DNA from: JBGQOJ01 sp052119585
Lineage (GTDB): Bacteria; Pseudomonadota; Alphaproteobacteria; Rhodobacterales; Rhodobacteraceae
Direction of reading: 5' to 3'
NCBI RefSeq assembly: GCF_052119585.1
Contig: NZ_JBGQOJ010000008.1
Coordinates: forward strand, 1-64,000
DNA: 64,000 nucleotides
Shown: positions 51,948 to 60,238 of the stretch, one piece after another
Position numbering within the stretch: position 1 is the first letter of the stretch
Layout of the letters: each line of letters starts with the position of its first letter
The notes under the pieces: model-generated
The model's input: the letters and a program-made list of their open reading frames with translations, nothing else
Told to the model about the DNA's origin: nothing
Database searches by the model: none
Translations under genes and position numbers: made by a program

Positions 51948-52715
51948 TCACGACCAGACCTGCCAGGGTGCTTTGCCGCTTGCCCATTGTTCTTCAAGGC
52001 TTACCCGATCACGCAGCGTGTCCATCGCCGCCCAGAACCCGTGATGTTTGTAGCCGGACAATTCGCCTTTCTGCGCCAACCGTTTCATCGGCTCAAGCTC
52101 CCAGACCGTTTCGTCCCCATCGAGGAAATCGAAGACGCTGGGTTCCAGCACGAAAAAGCCACCGCTGATCCAGCGACCGTCCCCGGCGGGCTTTTCCTGA
52201 AAATCAGTCACCAGGCCATTTTCCAGTTCCACCGAGCCGAAGCGGCCAGCCGGCTGAACACAGGTGACGGTCGCAGCGCGATCGTTCTGCCTGTGGAAGC
52301 CGATCAAGGCTTTTATGTCGACATCCGAGACCCCATCACCATAGGTCATGCAGAACGTGTCGTCGATATAATCGCGAACGCGCAGCAGCCGGCCACCGGT
52401 CATCGTTTCCTGACCGGTATCGATCAGGGTTACCTTCCAGGGCTCGGAACTTCGCTGATGCACCTTCATTTCGTTATTGCTCAGATCAAAGGTGACGTCC
52501 GAGGCATGCAAGAAGTAATTGGCGAAATACTCCTTGATGACATACCCCTTATAGCCGCAACAAATCACGAAATCAGTGATCCCGTGTGCCGCATAAATCT
52601 TCATGATATGCCACAGGATGGGTTTGTTTCCGATCTCGATCATCGGTTTGGGCTTGAGGTGGGATTCCTCGCTTATCCGTGTGCCGAACCCGCCGGCAAG
52701 AATGACTGCACGCAT
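51948..52715 (-). CDS. rfbF: Glucose-1-phosphate cytidylyltransferase
   Basis: A 255-residue nucleotidyltransferase making CDP-glucose from CTP and glucose-1-phosphate. Motifs are VILAGGFGTRISEESHLKPK with the signature GGFGTR, CYGDG-equivalent MTYGDGVSDVD, VQPAGRFGSVELENG, and ISGGFFVLEPSVFDFLDGD. Length and motifs fit RfbF/DdhA. It is the first gene of the eight-gene operon; the ATG is used rather than an in-frame TTG nine bases upstream, with AGGGGG as ribosome site. Confidence 0.95.
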   Translation of the reverse strand: MRAVILAGGFGTRISEESHLKPKPMIEIGNKPILWHIMKIYAAHGITDFVICCGYKGYVIKEYFANYFLHASDVTFDLSNNEMKVHQRSSEPWKVTLIDTGQETMTGGRLLRVRDYIDDTFCMTYGDGVSDVDIKALIGFHRQNDRAATVTCVQPAGRFGSVELENGLVTDFQEKPAGDGRWISGGFFVLEPSVFDFLDGDETVWELEPMKRLAQKGELSGYKHHGFWAAMDTLRDRVSLEEQWASGKAPWQVWS

Positions 52716-53089
52716 TTGGGTCAAAGCCCCCTGGTAAAAATAACAAATTGGTCTGTTTATTCGTAAGTTTAATACTCAGCCAATGGATGAGAGTGAAGAT
52801 AATTCTACTCATTTTCCATATTTGCAGCCGACAAATTTAGATCGTAGCCACCACCACCCGCTTTCTGATGTCCGCGCAGGGTCGTCTGCTTTCAGATGAG
52901 ACGCAAATGTAAAATAGAACCGGTTCGGTTTGTTTGAACAGGTTTCCGGCGTTTTCCATGTGCAGCTTGTCTATCCGGGGCATCAGTTTCAGATCGGCAT
53001 CCGACACCGGGCGCGGCCTTTAATAGACGCGGCACCGGCTGTTCAGATTTCCGGAACCACCTCTAATGTCCCGCGAAACGGGGATGCGG
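52716..53089. other. Intergenic region upstream of the rfb operon
   Basis: These 374 bases lie between two minus-strand genes. The first 120 bases before rfbF are AT-rich and probably hold its promoter. Further on there is a short palindrome (GAACCGGTTC near 52917). The part next to the membrane-protein stop contains no recognisable coding remnant or T-rich terminator. Confidence 0.5.
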
Positions 53090-54928
53090 TCATTCGATGT
53101 TGTCGCAGTGCAGGACTGACATCTTGTCAGGCTGGACATCAAGCAGAGTACTCATCCCCCGCGTCGCCGCGCGACGACACAGTTCCCTTGCCCGTTCGTT
53201 CGCATTTTCAGGCAAGGGAGAGGCGAGCGCACGATCCACCGGATAGACATGGTATCCATGCCCGTCGTTGCGGGGGCAGCGGTCGGTCGGGGGATGGCCC
53301 TGCAGCATCGGTATCCCGGTTGCCGCCACAAGGCCCATAGGTGCTGCCCGGCAATTCGGGGAGCCATCCCAAAATTCGTGGACCTGGTGATCAACAAAAA
53401 TGCCGTCAATCAACGCATTTTGATCCTGCACGTATTCGCGGATCTTTCCCGTTGGGGTTTCCGAGACCCATGTGCGACTTAGCAACAGATCGGGTTCAAA
53501 GGCCCGCAGCAGCCGTCTATCCAGCTTCACAACGCTCAGCAAAGCCACCACGACGAGCAGAGCCCAGGACAGACCCCCGCGGAACCGGTGTGCGGGCGTC
53601 ATCAAGGCCATGACCGGTAGAAACAGCCAGATGATCTGGTTGATGAAGTATGCCGTCGATCCTGCCCCTGCATTGAAGATTGCAGAAACCACCACCAGCG
53701 CCAGCGAGGCCCACAGACAGGCCTGTGTCAGCGGGGCGAGGGCGGTCGGTTTTGTCTGGTGCCGGAATTGCCACCATAGCAGGATCCCCACAAGAACCAG
53801 AGACGGAATACTGAATTGCGGATCTTTGAAAAGGAAGACGAAGGGTTCGACAGGCACGCCCAGCGTTCCGGGACCGGACAAGAAATAAAGCATTGAGATC
53901 GCAAAGGGCAGGCCGGCTGACAAAGTTCCCAGCCCGAAACCCAAAGGGCGCCACCCGCCCCGCACCACGAAAAAGCTGCCAACCAGCGCCATCGCGCCAA
54001 ACCCGCTGGGCATTTTCACAAGGCTGCACAAAAGCACCAAGCCCGCCAGGATCAGGATATCCCAGGGGCCCACCGATCTGCGCAATTGCACGTTGACCAG
54101 AATATGGAGAATGGCAAAAATCAGCAAAAGCGAGGCTGCATAGGTTTCCGAGGCAAAGGCCTGCCAGAGCCCGATGGACATGATGATGAACACCCATCCC
54201 AAGTCGCCGAGAAAGGCAATAAATGGATAGGGGCCTTGCAACAATCGCAACCTGCCCATGAGAGACAAAACCGCATAAGTGAGCAACGGCGTTGCAAACA
54301 GTGGATAGAAGGAACCGAACACGGCCTCGACAGACAGGCCAAAGCCGCGCGCCTGACCGGCCACCAACAGATGGTTCAACGCGTGATAGTTGAATGGCAC
54401 GACTCCGTCGATCCCAAGGGACACCACCCCGTAAGAGCCAAGCATTTTAGCCAACGCGACATGGAACAGCATATCCATCGGCGCCCGGTTCGATGCCACC
54501 AGTTCGGGCAGCAATGGCAGCCAGATTGTTGCCGCATGTCCATTGAGGTTGAAAAACAAGAGCAACAAAGCCAGCGCAAACAGAGCGATCCCCTGAGCCG
54601 GGCGCAGATTGCTGTTTCGCCAAATAGAGACGGCGGCCAGCCCGGCCGCAACCAAGGCAAAAAGGCCGAAAAACACGAGGTCCATTATCAGCGCGGCACA
54701 CAGCAACAAAAGCAATCCGTATGGACGGGCCCCCGGTTCCCGGATCAAATATCCGAAACCGATAACAAGCGCGGTCCCGCACCCCATTCGAACATAGCCG
54801 GTCAGTTCTGCGGCATATATATCCGCGGAAAACGCCAGCCGCATGAAAATGACATAGGACAAGCCGGCCAGCAGAACCAGTAGCGAAAATAGCTCTGCAT
54901 AGGGTGGAGCAAGGCGAGGAGGGTTCAT
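53090..54928 (-). CDS. Large multi-pass membrane protein of unknown function
   Basis: A 612-residue inner-membrane protein with about twelve to fourteen hydrophobic helices and a C-terminal soluble region of about 120 residues. The latter has several cysteines (PNCRAAPMG, DRCPRNDGHG, LCRRAATRG, HCDN). A periplasmic loop after the third or fourth helix reads LPLLPELVASNRAPMDMLFH. The layout recalls GT-C glycosyltransferases and O-antigen polymerase-like proteins, but no family motif is clear. It lies upstream of the rfb operon on the same strand and diverges from a second GT-C-like gene. A polymerase or transferase role is inferred from context only. Confidence 0.6.
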   Translation of the reverse strand: MNPPRLAPPYAELFSLLVLLAGLSYVIFMRLAFSADIYAAELTGYVRMGCGTALVIGFGYLIREPGARPYGLLLLLCAALIMDLVFFGLFALVAAGLAAVSIWRNSNLRPAQGIALFALALLLLFFNLNGHAATIWLPLLPELVASNRAPMDMLFHVALAKMLGSYGVVSLGIDGVVPFNYHALNHLLVAGQARGFGLSVEAVFGSFYPLFATPLLTYAVLSLMGRLRLLQGPYPFIAFLGDLGWVFIIMSIGLWQAFASETYAASLLLIFAILHILVNVQLRRSVGPWDILILAGLVLLCSLVKMPSGFGAMALVGSFFVVRGGWRPLGFGLGTLSAGLPFAISMLYFLSGPGTLGVPVEPFVFLFKDPQFSIPSLVLVGILLWWQFRHQTKPTALAPLTQACLWASLALVVVSAIFNAGAGSTAYFINQIIWLFLPVMALMTPAHRFRGGLSWALLVVVALLSVVKLDRRLLRAFEPDLLLSRTWVSETPTGKIREYVQDQNALIDGIFVDHQVHEFWDGSPNCRAAPMGLVAATGIPMLQGHPPTDRCPRNDGHGYHVYPVDRALASPLPENANERARELCRRAATRGMSTLLDVQPDKMSVLHCDNIE

Positions 54929-55196
54929 TTAAACGGCCTTCTTTTTTATCACGTTCTGAAATATCTCGACCAGTGGTGGCAACAGGGTTTTGGCCGGTTC
55001 TTTATAAACTTTGCCGTTAGGCTTCTGATACATCGCATGACGAGACTAAAGCATAAAAGGTTTGCACCGAAATCGAATAATCTGGGCGTAGACGAACGAA
55101 GCCAGCACCTGCCTTCCGGCGTTTGCGGTGCTTTTTCCGATAGCCGGCTTGTGATTTATCCTGCAGAAACGATTTGTGTTCAAAGGATAGTTGAAA

Positions 55197-56849
55197 ATGC
55201 CGATCTGGTCCGCACAACCCTCGATACGAATGATCCTCGTCATGGCGTTGCTCGGCGTTGCGGCCATGCGCTTTGTCATGCTCTTCACATTCGAGGTCAA
55301 TTGGGACGAGTTTCTCAACCTGTCCATGCTTTACGATCATCAGCGTGGTGAACTGCGCGAGCTATTGCAGACCGGATTCATACACCTGCTGCACTGGGTG
55401 CCCTATGTTTCGGGCAATGAGGTGGATCAGATCATCGCAGCGCGTGTTCTGGTCTTTGGCGCAGGCATACTCACATCACTTGCGATCTACCGGACGGCAC
55501 ATGCGCTCGCGTCGTTCGAGGCCGCGCTGTTTGCCGTGCTCAGCTATTGGGTTTTCAGTTTCACACTTCGTCACGGCGTATCGCTCAGGACCGATCCATT
55601 GGCGGCCTGCGCGATGATGTGCGCGCTTTCGCTGTCCATTTCGGGCGTATTGCGGCCCCGGCAGGCGATAGTGGCTGGCAGCCTTGCGGGGCTGGCCGGG
55701 TTTTTCACGATCAAGGCCGTGTTCTTTATTCCCGCTTTGATCATCATCACGGTGATCCGCGGCACAAGGGCGCGGTCTTTCACATATGGCCTGACGTTGC
55801 TCGCGACAGGGGGGATAACGGCCTTGATCAGCTTTGTCGGTCTGATCGCGGCTCATGCGCTTTCGTTTGATCAAATCGCTTCGCCCTTGGCATTTCTGGA
55901 CCGCACCACGGGGGCGACGCTTGGTACGGTCGATTATGCCGTGTTCAAAAATTACGCCAGCTTGGCCATTCGGCAAAACATCCTGCTGGTCATTATTGTC
56001 ATGATCGGAGCAGCGGGGGCCGTTCGCCGCCTGCGCAGTCGCTCTGAAAGGGGGGCGGGGCTCTATGCGCTTGCGCTTCTGACGCCGCTTCTTAGTCCAG
56101 TGTTCTATCGGGACTTCTATCCCTATTTCTACCCGTTCGTTCTGGCACCGGTCATGGTTGTTGCCAGCCTCGCGTTTGATGATCTGCTGCGGCGCTTTGG
56201 CGGGCCCGTCCTGTCGGCCCTTGTATTGGCGATGCTTTTGTCGGGCGGCATTGTCTTTGCCAATGCATTGCAACAACCGCTTGCACAACAACGTCTTACG
56301 CTTGACGTGATCCACAAACTGTTTGCCCCCTCGACCACCTACATCGACGCAAGGTCGATGGTGCCCTCGATGGCCAAGCGCGGCCCCTTCATGAGCCAGT
56401 GGGGCATGACAGATTACCGGAACCATGCGCGGCCGGTCATGCAGGACATTCTTGAACGGGACGCGCCGCAATTTATTCTAGCCAACAACTGGCGCCTTAA
56501 CCTTCATCTGCTTTCGGCGGATAATCCCGTCGTCGGGATATTGGGGCTTCTGCCCGAAGACCTGGCCACCCTTAAAAACAACTATGCGCCATTCTGGGGG
56601 CCGCTCTATGTGCCGGGTAAAACGATCCTTCCGTCGGACAAGGGAATAGATGTCGTTCTATCTGGCAACTACCGGATCAACGGCGGGGGTGATCTTGCAA
56701 TTGATGGGCAAAGCATTCCTGCTGGCGGCAAGATCACGCTCTCCAAAGGGCATCATGCGGTTTCATCAAGAACAGGCGCCACGCTCGTCCTTGACGTTCC
56801 AATGCCTGATGCCATTCCTCCGACTCGTCCGCTTTTTGGCCGCTTCTAG
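55197..56849 (+). CDS. GT-C/ArnT-like membrane glycosyltransferase
   Basis: A 550-residue multi-pass membrane protein. It resembles the PMT_2/ArnT-like group of enzymes that use polyprenyl-phosphate sugars: the first periplasmic loop has an acidic motif (FEVNWDEFLNLSMLYDHQRG near residues 33-52), followed by about eleven helices and a periplasmic C-terminal domain of about 170 residues. DFYPYFYPFVLAPVMVVAS is the central hydrophobic aromatic stretch. The start is ATG preceded by AAAGGA; a TTG two codons earlier is less likely. It may use the polyprenyl-linked sugar made by the GtrB-like enzyme in the same region. Confidence 0.7.
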   Translation: MPIWSAQPSIRMILVMALLGVAAMRFVMLFTFEVNWDEFLNLSMLYDHQRGELRELLQTGFIHLLHWVPYVSGNEVDQIIAARVLVFGAGILTSLAIYRTAHALASFEAALFAVLSYWVFSFTLRHGVSLRTDPLAACAMMCALSLSISGVLRPRQAIVAGSLAGLAGFFTIKAVFFIPALIIITVIRGTRARSFTYGLTLLATGGITALISFVGLIAAHALSFDQIASPLAFLDRTTGATLGTVDYAVFKNYASLAIRQNILLVIIVMIGAAGAVRRLRSRSERGAGLYALALLTPLLSPVFYRDFYPYFYPFVLAPVMVVASLAFDDLLRRFGGPVLSALVLAMLLSGGIVFANALQQPLAQQRLTLDVIHKLFAPSTTYIDARSMVPSMAKRGPFMSQWGMTDYRNHARPVMQDILERDAPQFILANNWRLNLHLLSADNPVVGILGLLPEDLATLKNNYAPFWGPLYVPGKTILPSDKGIDVVLSGNYRINGGGDLAIDGQSIPAGGKITLSKGHHAVSSRTGATLVLDVPMPDAIPPTRPLFGRF

Positions 56850-57143
56850 CAAGCAGTGCGGATGATATGTCATTCAAGAGACGCCATTGGCGTATCCCTT
56901 GGATTTGCAGATGTCCGCAGTATGTCGGGATGGTTTTGCGGCTACAACATGGGATTCGTATAATCCGTTTTATGTTACCAAAGCCAAACCGGCTCTTGTC
57001 TGATAATAACCCACAATCACCCACGCTTCCTTGATCGGGGCGCAAACCGGTCCATGTATCCGCACAAAGCCGGAGACAGTGATGGCAGGCAAGTCGATAA
57101 TCCACGGTGACTTCATGACAGTCACTGCACAACAGGCCCGAAC

Positions 57144-58724
57144 ATGAGCGGGCGATTGCGCTTTGTTCTGGGCGATCAGCTGACGCGCGCGCTGTCATCG
57201 CTGTCAGATCTCGACCCGGACCGCGATGTGGTTCTGATGGTCGAGGTCGCCGAGGAAACCCGCTATGTCCGCCACCACAAGCAAAAGATCGCCTTTCTGC
57301 TGTCGGCCATGCGCCATTTTGCCAAAGACCTGACCGCGCAAGGCATCAGGGTTGACTACGTCACGCTTGACGATCCGAACAACACCCACAGTTTCACCGG
57401 CGAACTTGCCCGCGCCATTGCCCGCCACACCCCTGACATGGTGGTCGTCACCGAACCCGGTGAATGGCGGGTCTGGCAGATGATGCAAGACTGGCGCACC
57501 GCCTTCGCCCTGCCGGTCGAGATCCGCGACGATGACCGGTTCTTTTGCACGCGCGACGACTTTGCCCGCATGACCGCCGCGCGAAAGACCACCAAGATGG
57601 AGTATTTCTATCGCGAGATGCGCCGCCGAACGACCATCCTGATGGCAGGTGCCGCCCCCGAAGGCGGCCAGTGGAACTTTGACCGCGACAACCGGAAATC
57701 GCTGCCCCGCGGGGTTGTTCCACCGCCGCGCCGCCGCTTTGCCCCCGACGACATCACCCGCGCCGTCATGACGCTGGTCGAGGCGCGGTTTGGCGATCAT
57801 TTCGGTGATTTACAGCCCTTCGGCTGGGCCGTGACCCGCACAGATGCCCTTGCCGCGCTGGACCATTTCATCACCGATTGCCTGCCGGGATTTGGCGATT
57901 ATCAGGATGCGATGAAAACCGGCGAGGATTTCCTGTTTCACGGACTGATCTCGCCCTATCTGAACTGCGGACTGCTGACCGCGCCCGAGGTCTGCGCCCG
58001 CGCCGAGGCCGCCTATCACGCAGGGAACGCGCCATTGAACGCGGTCGAGGGCTTCGTGCGCCAGATCCTTGGATGGCGCGAATTCGTGCGCGGCATCTAC
58101 TGGACCGAAATGCCCGGATATGCGCAAACCAACCACCTTGATGCAGGCCGCGACCTGCCCGCGTTCTACTGGACGGGCCAGACGTCGATGCGGTGCATGG
58201 CCGACTGCATCGGCACCACGCGCCGCAACGCCTATGCGCATCACATCCAGCGCCTGATGGTCACCGGCAATTACGCCCTTCTGACCGGCATAGCCCCCGC
58301 GCAGATAGAGGAATGGTATCTGGCCGTCTATATCGACGCGTTCGACTGGGTGGAACTGCCGAATGTGCACGGAATGGTCCTGCATGCCGACGGCGGGCGC
58401 ACCGGATCAAAACCCTATGCCGCGTCCGGGGCCTATATCGACCGGATGTCGGATTACTGCACAGGCTGCGCCTATGACCCGAAACTGAAAATCGGCCCGA
58501 AGGCCTGCCCGTTCAATTACCTTTACTGGAATTTCATGATCGGGAACGAGGCCGTTCTGGCGCGCAACCCGCGCATGGCCATGAGCTATCGAACCCTGCA
58601 AAGGATGGACCCCGCCCGCCGGGCCGACATCCTGCGCTCTGCCGCAGACTTTCTGGCGCAACAGGACGAAGGCCAGAGCGCCTATAACGGTCCACAGCAA
58701 CCCCGCCTTGACAACGGCTGGTAA
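57144..58724 (+). CDS. FeS-type photolyase/cryptochrome (PhrB/CryB-like)
   Basis: A 526-residue flavoprotein of the FeS-BCP group, light-driven repair enzymes for (6-4) photoproducts with a [4Fe-4S] cluster and a lumazine antenna. The N-terminal domain starts LRFVLGDQLTRALSSLSDLD. The FAD-binding helical domain includes GWREFVRGIYW and NAYAHHIQRLMVTGNYALL with the paired His residues. Four cysteines at 351, 439, 442 and 455 match the spacing of the cluster ligands in Agrobacterium PhrB. No LexA box was seen in front. Confidence 0.9.
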   Translation: MSGRLRFVLGDQLTRALSSLSDLDPDRDVVLMVEVAEETRYVRHHKQKIAFLLSAMRHFAKDLTAQGIRVDYVTLDDPNNTHSFTGELARAIARHTPDMVVVTEPGEWRVWQMMQDWRTAFALPVEIRDDDRFFCTRDDFARMTAARKTTKMEYFYREMRRRTTILMAGAAPEGGQWNFDRDNRKSLPRGVVPPPRRRFAPDDITRAVMTLVEARFGDHFGDLQPFGWAVTRTDALAALDHFITDCLPGFGDYQDAMKTGEDFLFHGLISPYLNCGLLTAPEVCARAEAAYHAGNAPLNAVEGFVRQILGWREFVRGIYWTEMPGYAQTNHLDAGRDLPAFYWTGQTSMRCMADCIGTTRRNAYAHHIQRLMVTGNYALLTGIAPAQIEEWYLAVYIDAFDWVELPNVHGMVLHADGGRTGSKPYAASGAYIDRMSDYCTGCAYDPKLKIGPKACPFNYLYWNFMIGNEAVLARNPRMAMSYRTLQRMDPARRADILRSAADFLAQQDEGQSAYNGPQQPRLDNGW

Positions 58725-58931
58725 ACCGAAACCCCGGATCAGCGCCGCGTCAAAAACAGGGGGCCGCAATCCTGATCTACACCCTTCAATCCCTCTTGCG
58801 GGGCAAGGACACGGCGCGGCCAAATTCTAACTGAACAGACCCTGAATGCGGGGCGCATCATGCCCTTCGCCATGGCGGCGGGCCAAAGATGAAAGATCGG
58901 GTCCGGGATGTCTGCCTCTGCGGTTTGCGGA

Positions 58932-59414
58932 TCAGTAGAACCCTACCTCGCGCACGTCGATTTCGGCGTCATGATCCCGGCCATAGGCGACAATTCCGAT
59001 CGAGGTCAGACTGCCCGCGCGGGGCACAGCCCGCAACAGCGTGCCAGACCGTACGAAGGTGTCGAACGGCAGGCGAACCTCGGCCCAGTCGCGTGTCACC
59101 ATAAACCCCGCCTGATAGTATTGCCACGGAAGCAGCGTGCCTTTGGTGCGCAGATGCACAAAGTACTGCTGTTCATTGCCGCGCACAATCAGTCTTACAC
59201 CCGCGGTTCCCTCGGGTGGCGGGTCGGGCAGATCCAGCCGGATCTGGATGAATCCACCGTTGTTTTCGGTGCTGACACGGCCTGTCAGATGCGCATGGGT
59301 CTGGCCGTCTTCCTGCACAAAGTCGACCTGCCCCGTAGACACGCCGCCCATCACCGTATCCGCAAAGAACCGCCACCGGGTCTCGGGCTGCACTTTGAAA
59401 TCCTCCACCATCAT
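58932..59414 (-). CDS. CIA30-domain protein
   Basis: A 160-residue protein of the CIA30 family (complex I intermediate-associated protein 30 fold, a galactose-binding-like beta sandwich). Conserved stretches are RWRFFADTVMGGVSTGQVDF and LTGRVSTENNGGFIQIRLDL. No signal peptide is visible, so it should be cytoplasmic. The bacterial function is unknown; the name comes from a mitochondrial assembly factor. It follows the peroxiredoxin gene on the same strand, separated by 59 bases that contain a strong hairpin just before its ribosome site. Confidence 0.8.
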   Translation of the reverse strand: MMVEDFKVQPETRWRFFADTVMGGVSTGQVDFVQEDGQTHAHLTGRVSTENNGGFIQIRLDLPDPPPEGTAGVRLIVRGNEQQYFVHLRTKGTLLPWQYYQAGFMVTRDWAEVRLPFDTFVRSGTLLRAVPRAGSLTSIGIVAYGRDHDAEIDVREVGFY

Positions 59415-59422
59415 GTCCGCCG

Positions 59423-59455
59423 CATGTGCCCGGCCCTTTACGGGTCGGGCACATG
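59423..59455 (-). terminator. Strong 14-bp hairpin between prx and the CIA30 gene
   Basis: CATGTGCCCG and CGGGCACATG pair perfectly, and the stem continues with one G-T and three G-C pairs to a five-base loop, 14 pairs in all. It follows the peroxiredoxin stop by 18 bases and ends nine bases before the CIA30 start, so the CIA30 ribosome site (GGCGGA) directly follows it. No T-run is present. It may end prx transcription or act as a translational or attenuation element for the CIA30 gene. Confidence 0.6.
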
Positions 59456-59473
59456 GGCTGCGCCGCGCTCAGA

Positions 59474-60124
59474 TCACAGCATCTTGGTCGTGAAATACCA
59501 ATCCACCGTATCCAGACCTTCGGTCATGCGGGCATCGGCGGCCTCCGTCGTCTGCGGGGTCGGCACGATCACCGCCTCGCCCGGATGCCAGTTTTCCGGC
59601 GTCGATACCTTATGCTCGACCGAGGTTTGCAGCGCCTTGACCAGACGCAGGAACTCATCAACCGACCGGCCATTGGTCATCGGATAATAGACCATCGCCC
59701 GCAGCTTGCCTTCGGGGTCGATGACAAAGGTCGCGCGCACGGCCTGCGTGTCGGACGCGCCGGGCTGGATCATGCCGTAGGCTTGCGCCACCTTCATGTC
59801 CAGATCGGCGATGATCGGGAATTTGATATCCACGCCAAAGCTTTCCTTGATCGACCGGACCCAGGCAATATGCGCATAGTGGCTGTCGATCGACAGACCC
59901 AGAAGTTCGGTATTCAACGCGGCAAAATCATCGGCACGGCGGGCAAAGGCCGTGAACTCCGTGGTGCAGACCGGGGTGAAATCCGCCGGGTGCGAAAACA
60001 GGATCAGCCATTTGCCTTTGTAATCCGCCAAGGATTTCATGCCATGTGTGGTCAGGGCGGTAAAATCGGGGGCGGGCTCGTTCATCCGTGGCAGGCCAGC
60101 GGGGATTTGGGTTGCTTCGGTCAT
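59474..60124 (-). CDS. Prx6-type peroxiredoxin
   Basis: A 216-residue cytoplasmic thiol peroxidase that reduces H2O2 and organic peroxides. The peroxidatic cysteine lies in SHPADFTPVCTTEFTAF at about residue 53. LLGLSIDSHYAHIAWVRSIK and the long C-terminal region (SVEHKVSTPENWHPGEAVIV) match the Prx6 group. It has no other cysteine, so it is a 1-Cys enzyme. GAGGATATC precedes the ATG. It diverges from an OxyR-like regulator, which probably controls it. Confidence 0.9.
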   Translation of the reverse strand: MTEATQIPAGLPRMNEPAPDFTALTTHGMKSLADYKGKWLILFSHPADFTPVCTTEFTAFARRADDFAALNTELLGLSIDSHYAHIAWVRSIKESFGVDIKFPIIADLDMKVAQAYGMIQPGASDTQAVRATFVIDPEGKLRAMVYYPMTNGRSVDEFLRLVKALQTSVEHKVSTPENWHPGEAVIVPTPQTTEAADARMTEGLDTVDWYFTTKML

Positions 60125-60202
60125 GATATCCTCTTGGGGGTTCGTGTTTCGATGACCATGGGATATCGCAGCGCCTTATATAGTTGAAATTGATTGTAAG
60201 AC

Positions 60203-60227
60203 TGATAGTAATTCAAAAAAACTATCA
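60203..60227. promoter_or_regulatory. Candidate OxyR/LysR-type site, TGATAG-N13-CTATCA
   Basis: Between the divergent prx and oxyR-like genes a perfect 6-bp inverted repeat, TGATAG and CTATCA, lies 13 bases apart and contains ATAG/CTAT elements like those in OxyR sites. A further ATAG is present about 25 bases to the left. The spacing does not match the four-part E. coli OxyR consensus exactly. Its right arm ends 12 bases before the regulator start, so autoregulation is plausible. Confidence 0.4.
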
Positions 60228-60238
60228 ATGGCCCTTTG

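Noticed and set aside
52917..52945. GAACCGGTTCGGTTTGTTTGAAC as a LexA or repressor site upstream of rfbF
   Set aside because: The spacing does not give GTTC-N7-GTTC or GAAC-N7-GAAC, and it is about 200 bases from the gene start.
52930..53340. 136-codon plus-strand frame overlapping the end of the 612-residue membrane protein gene
   Set aside because: No motif, poor composition, and overlap with a better supported gene.
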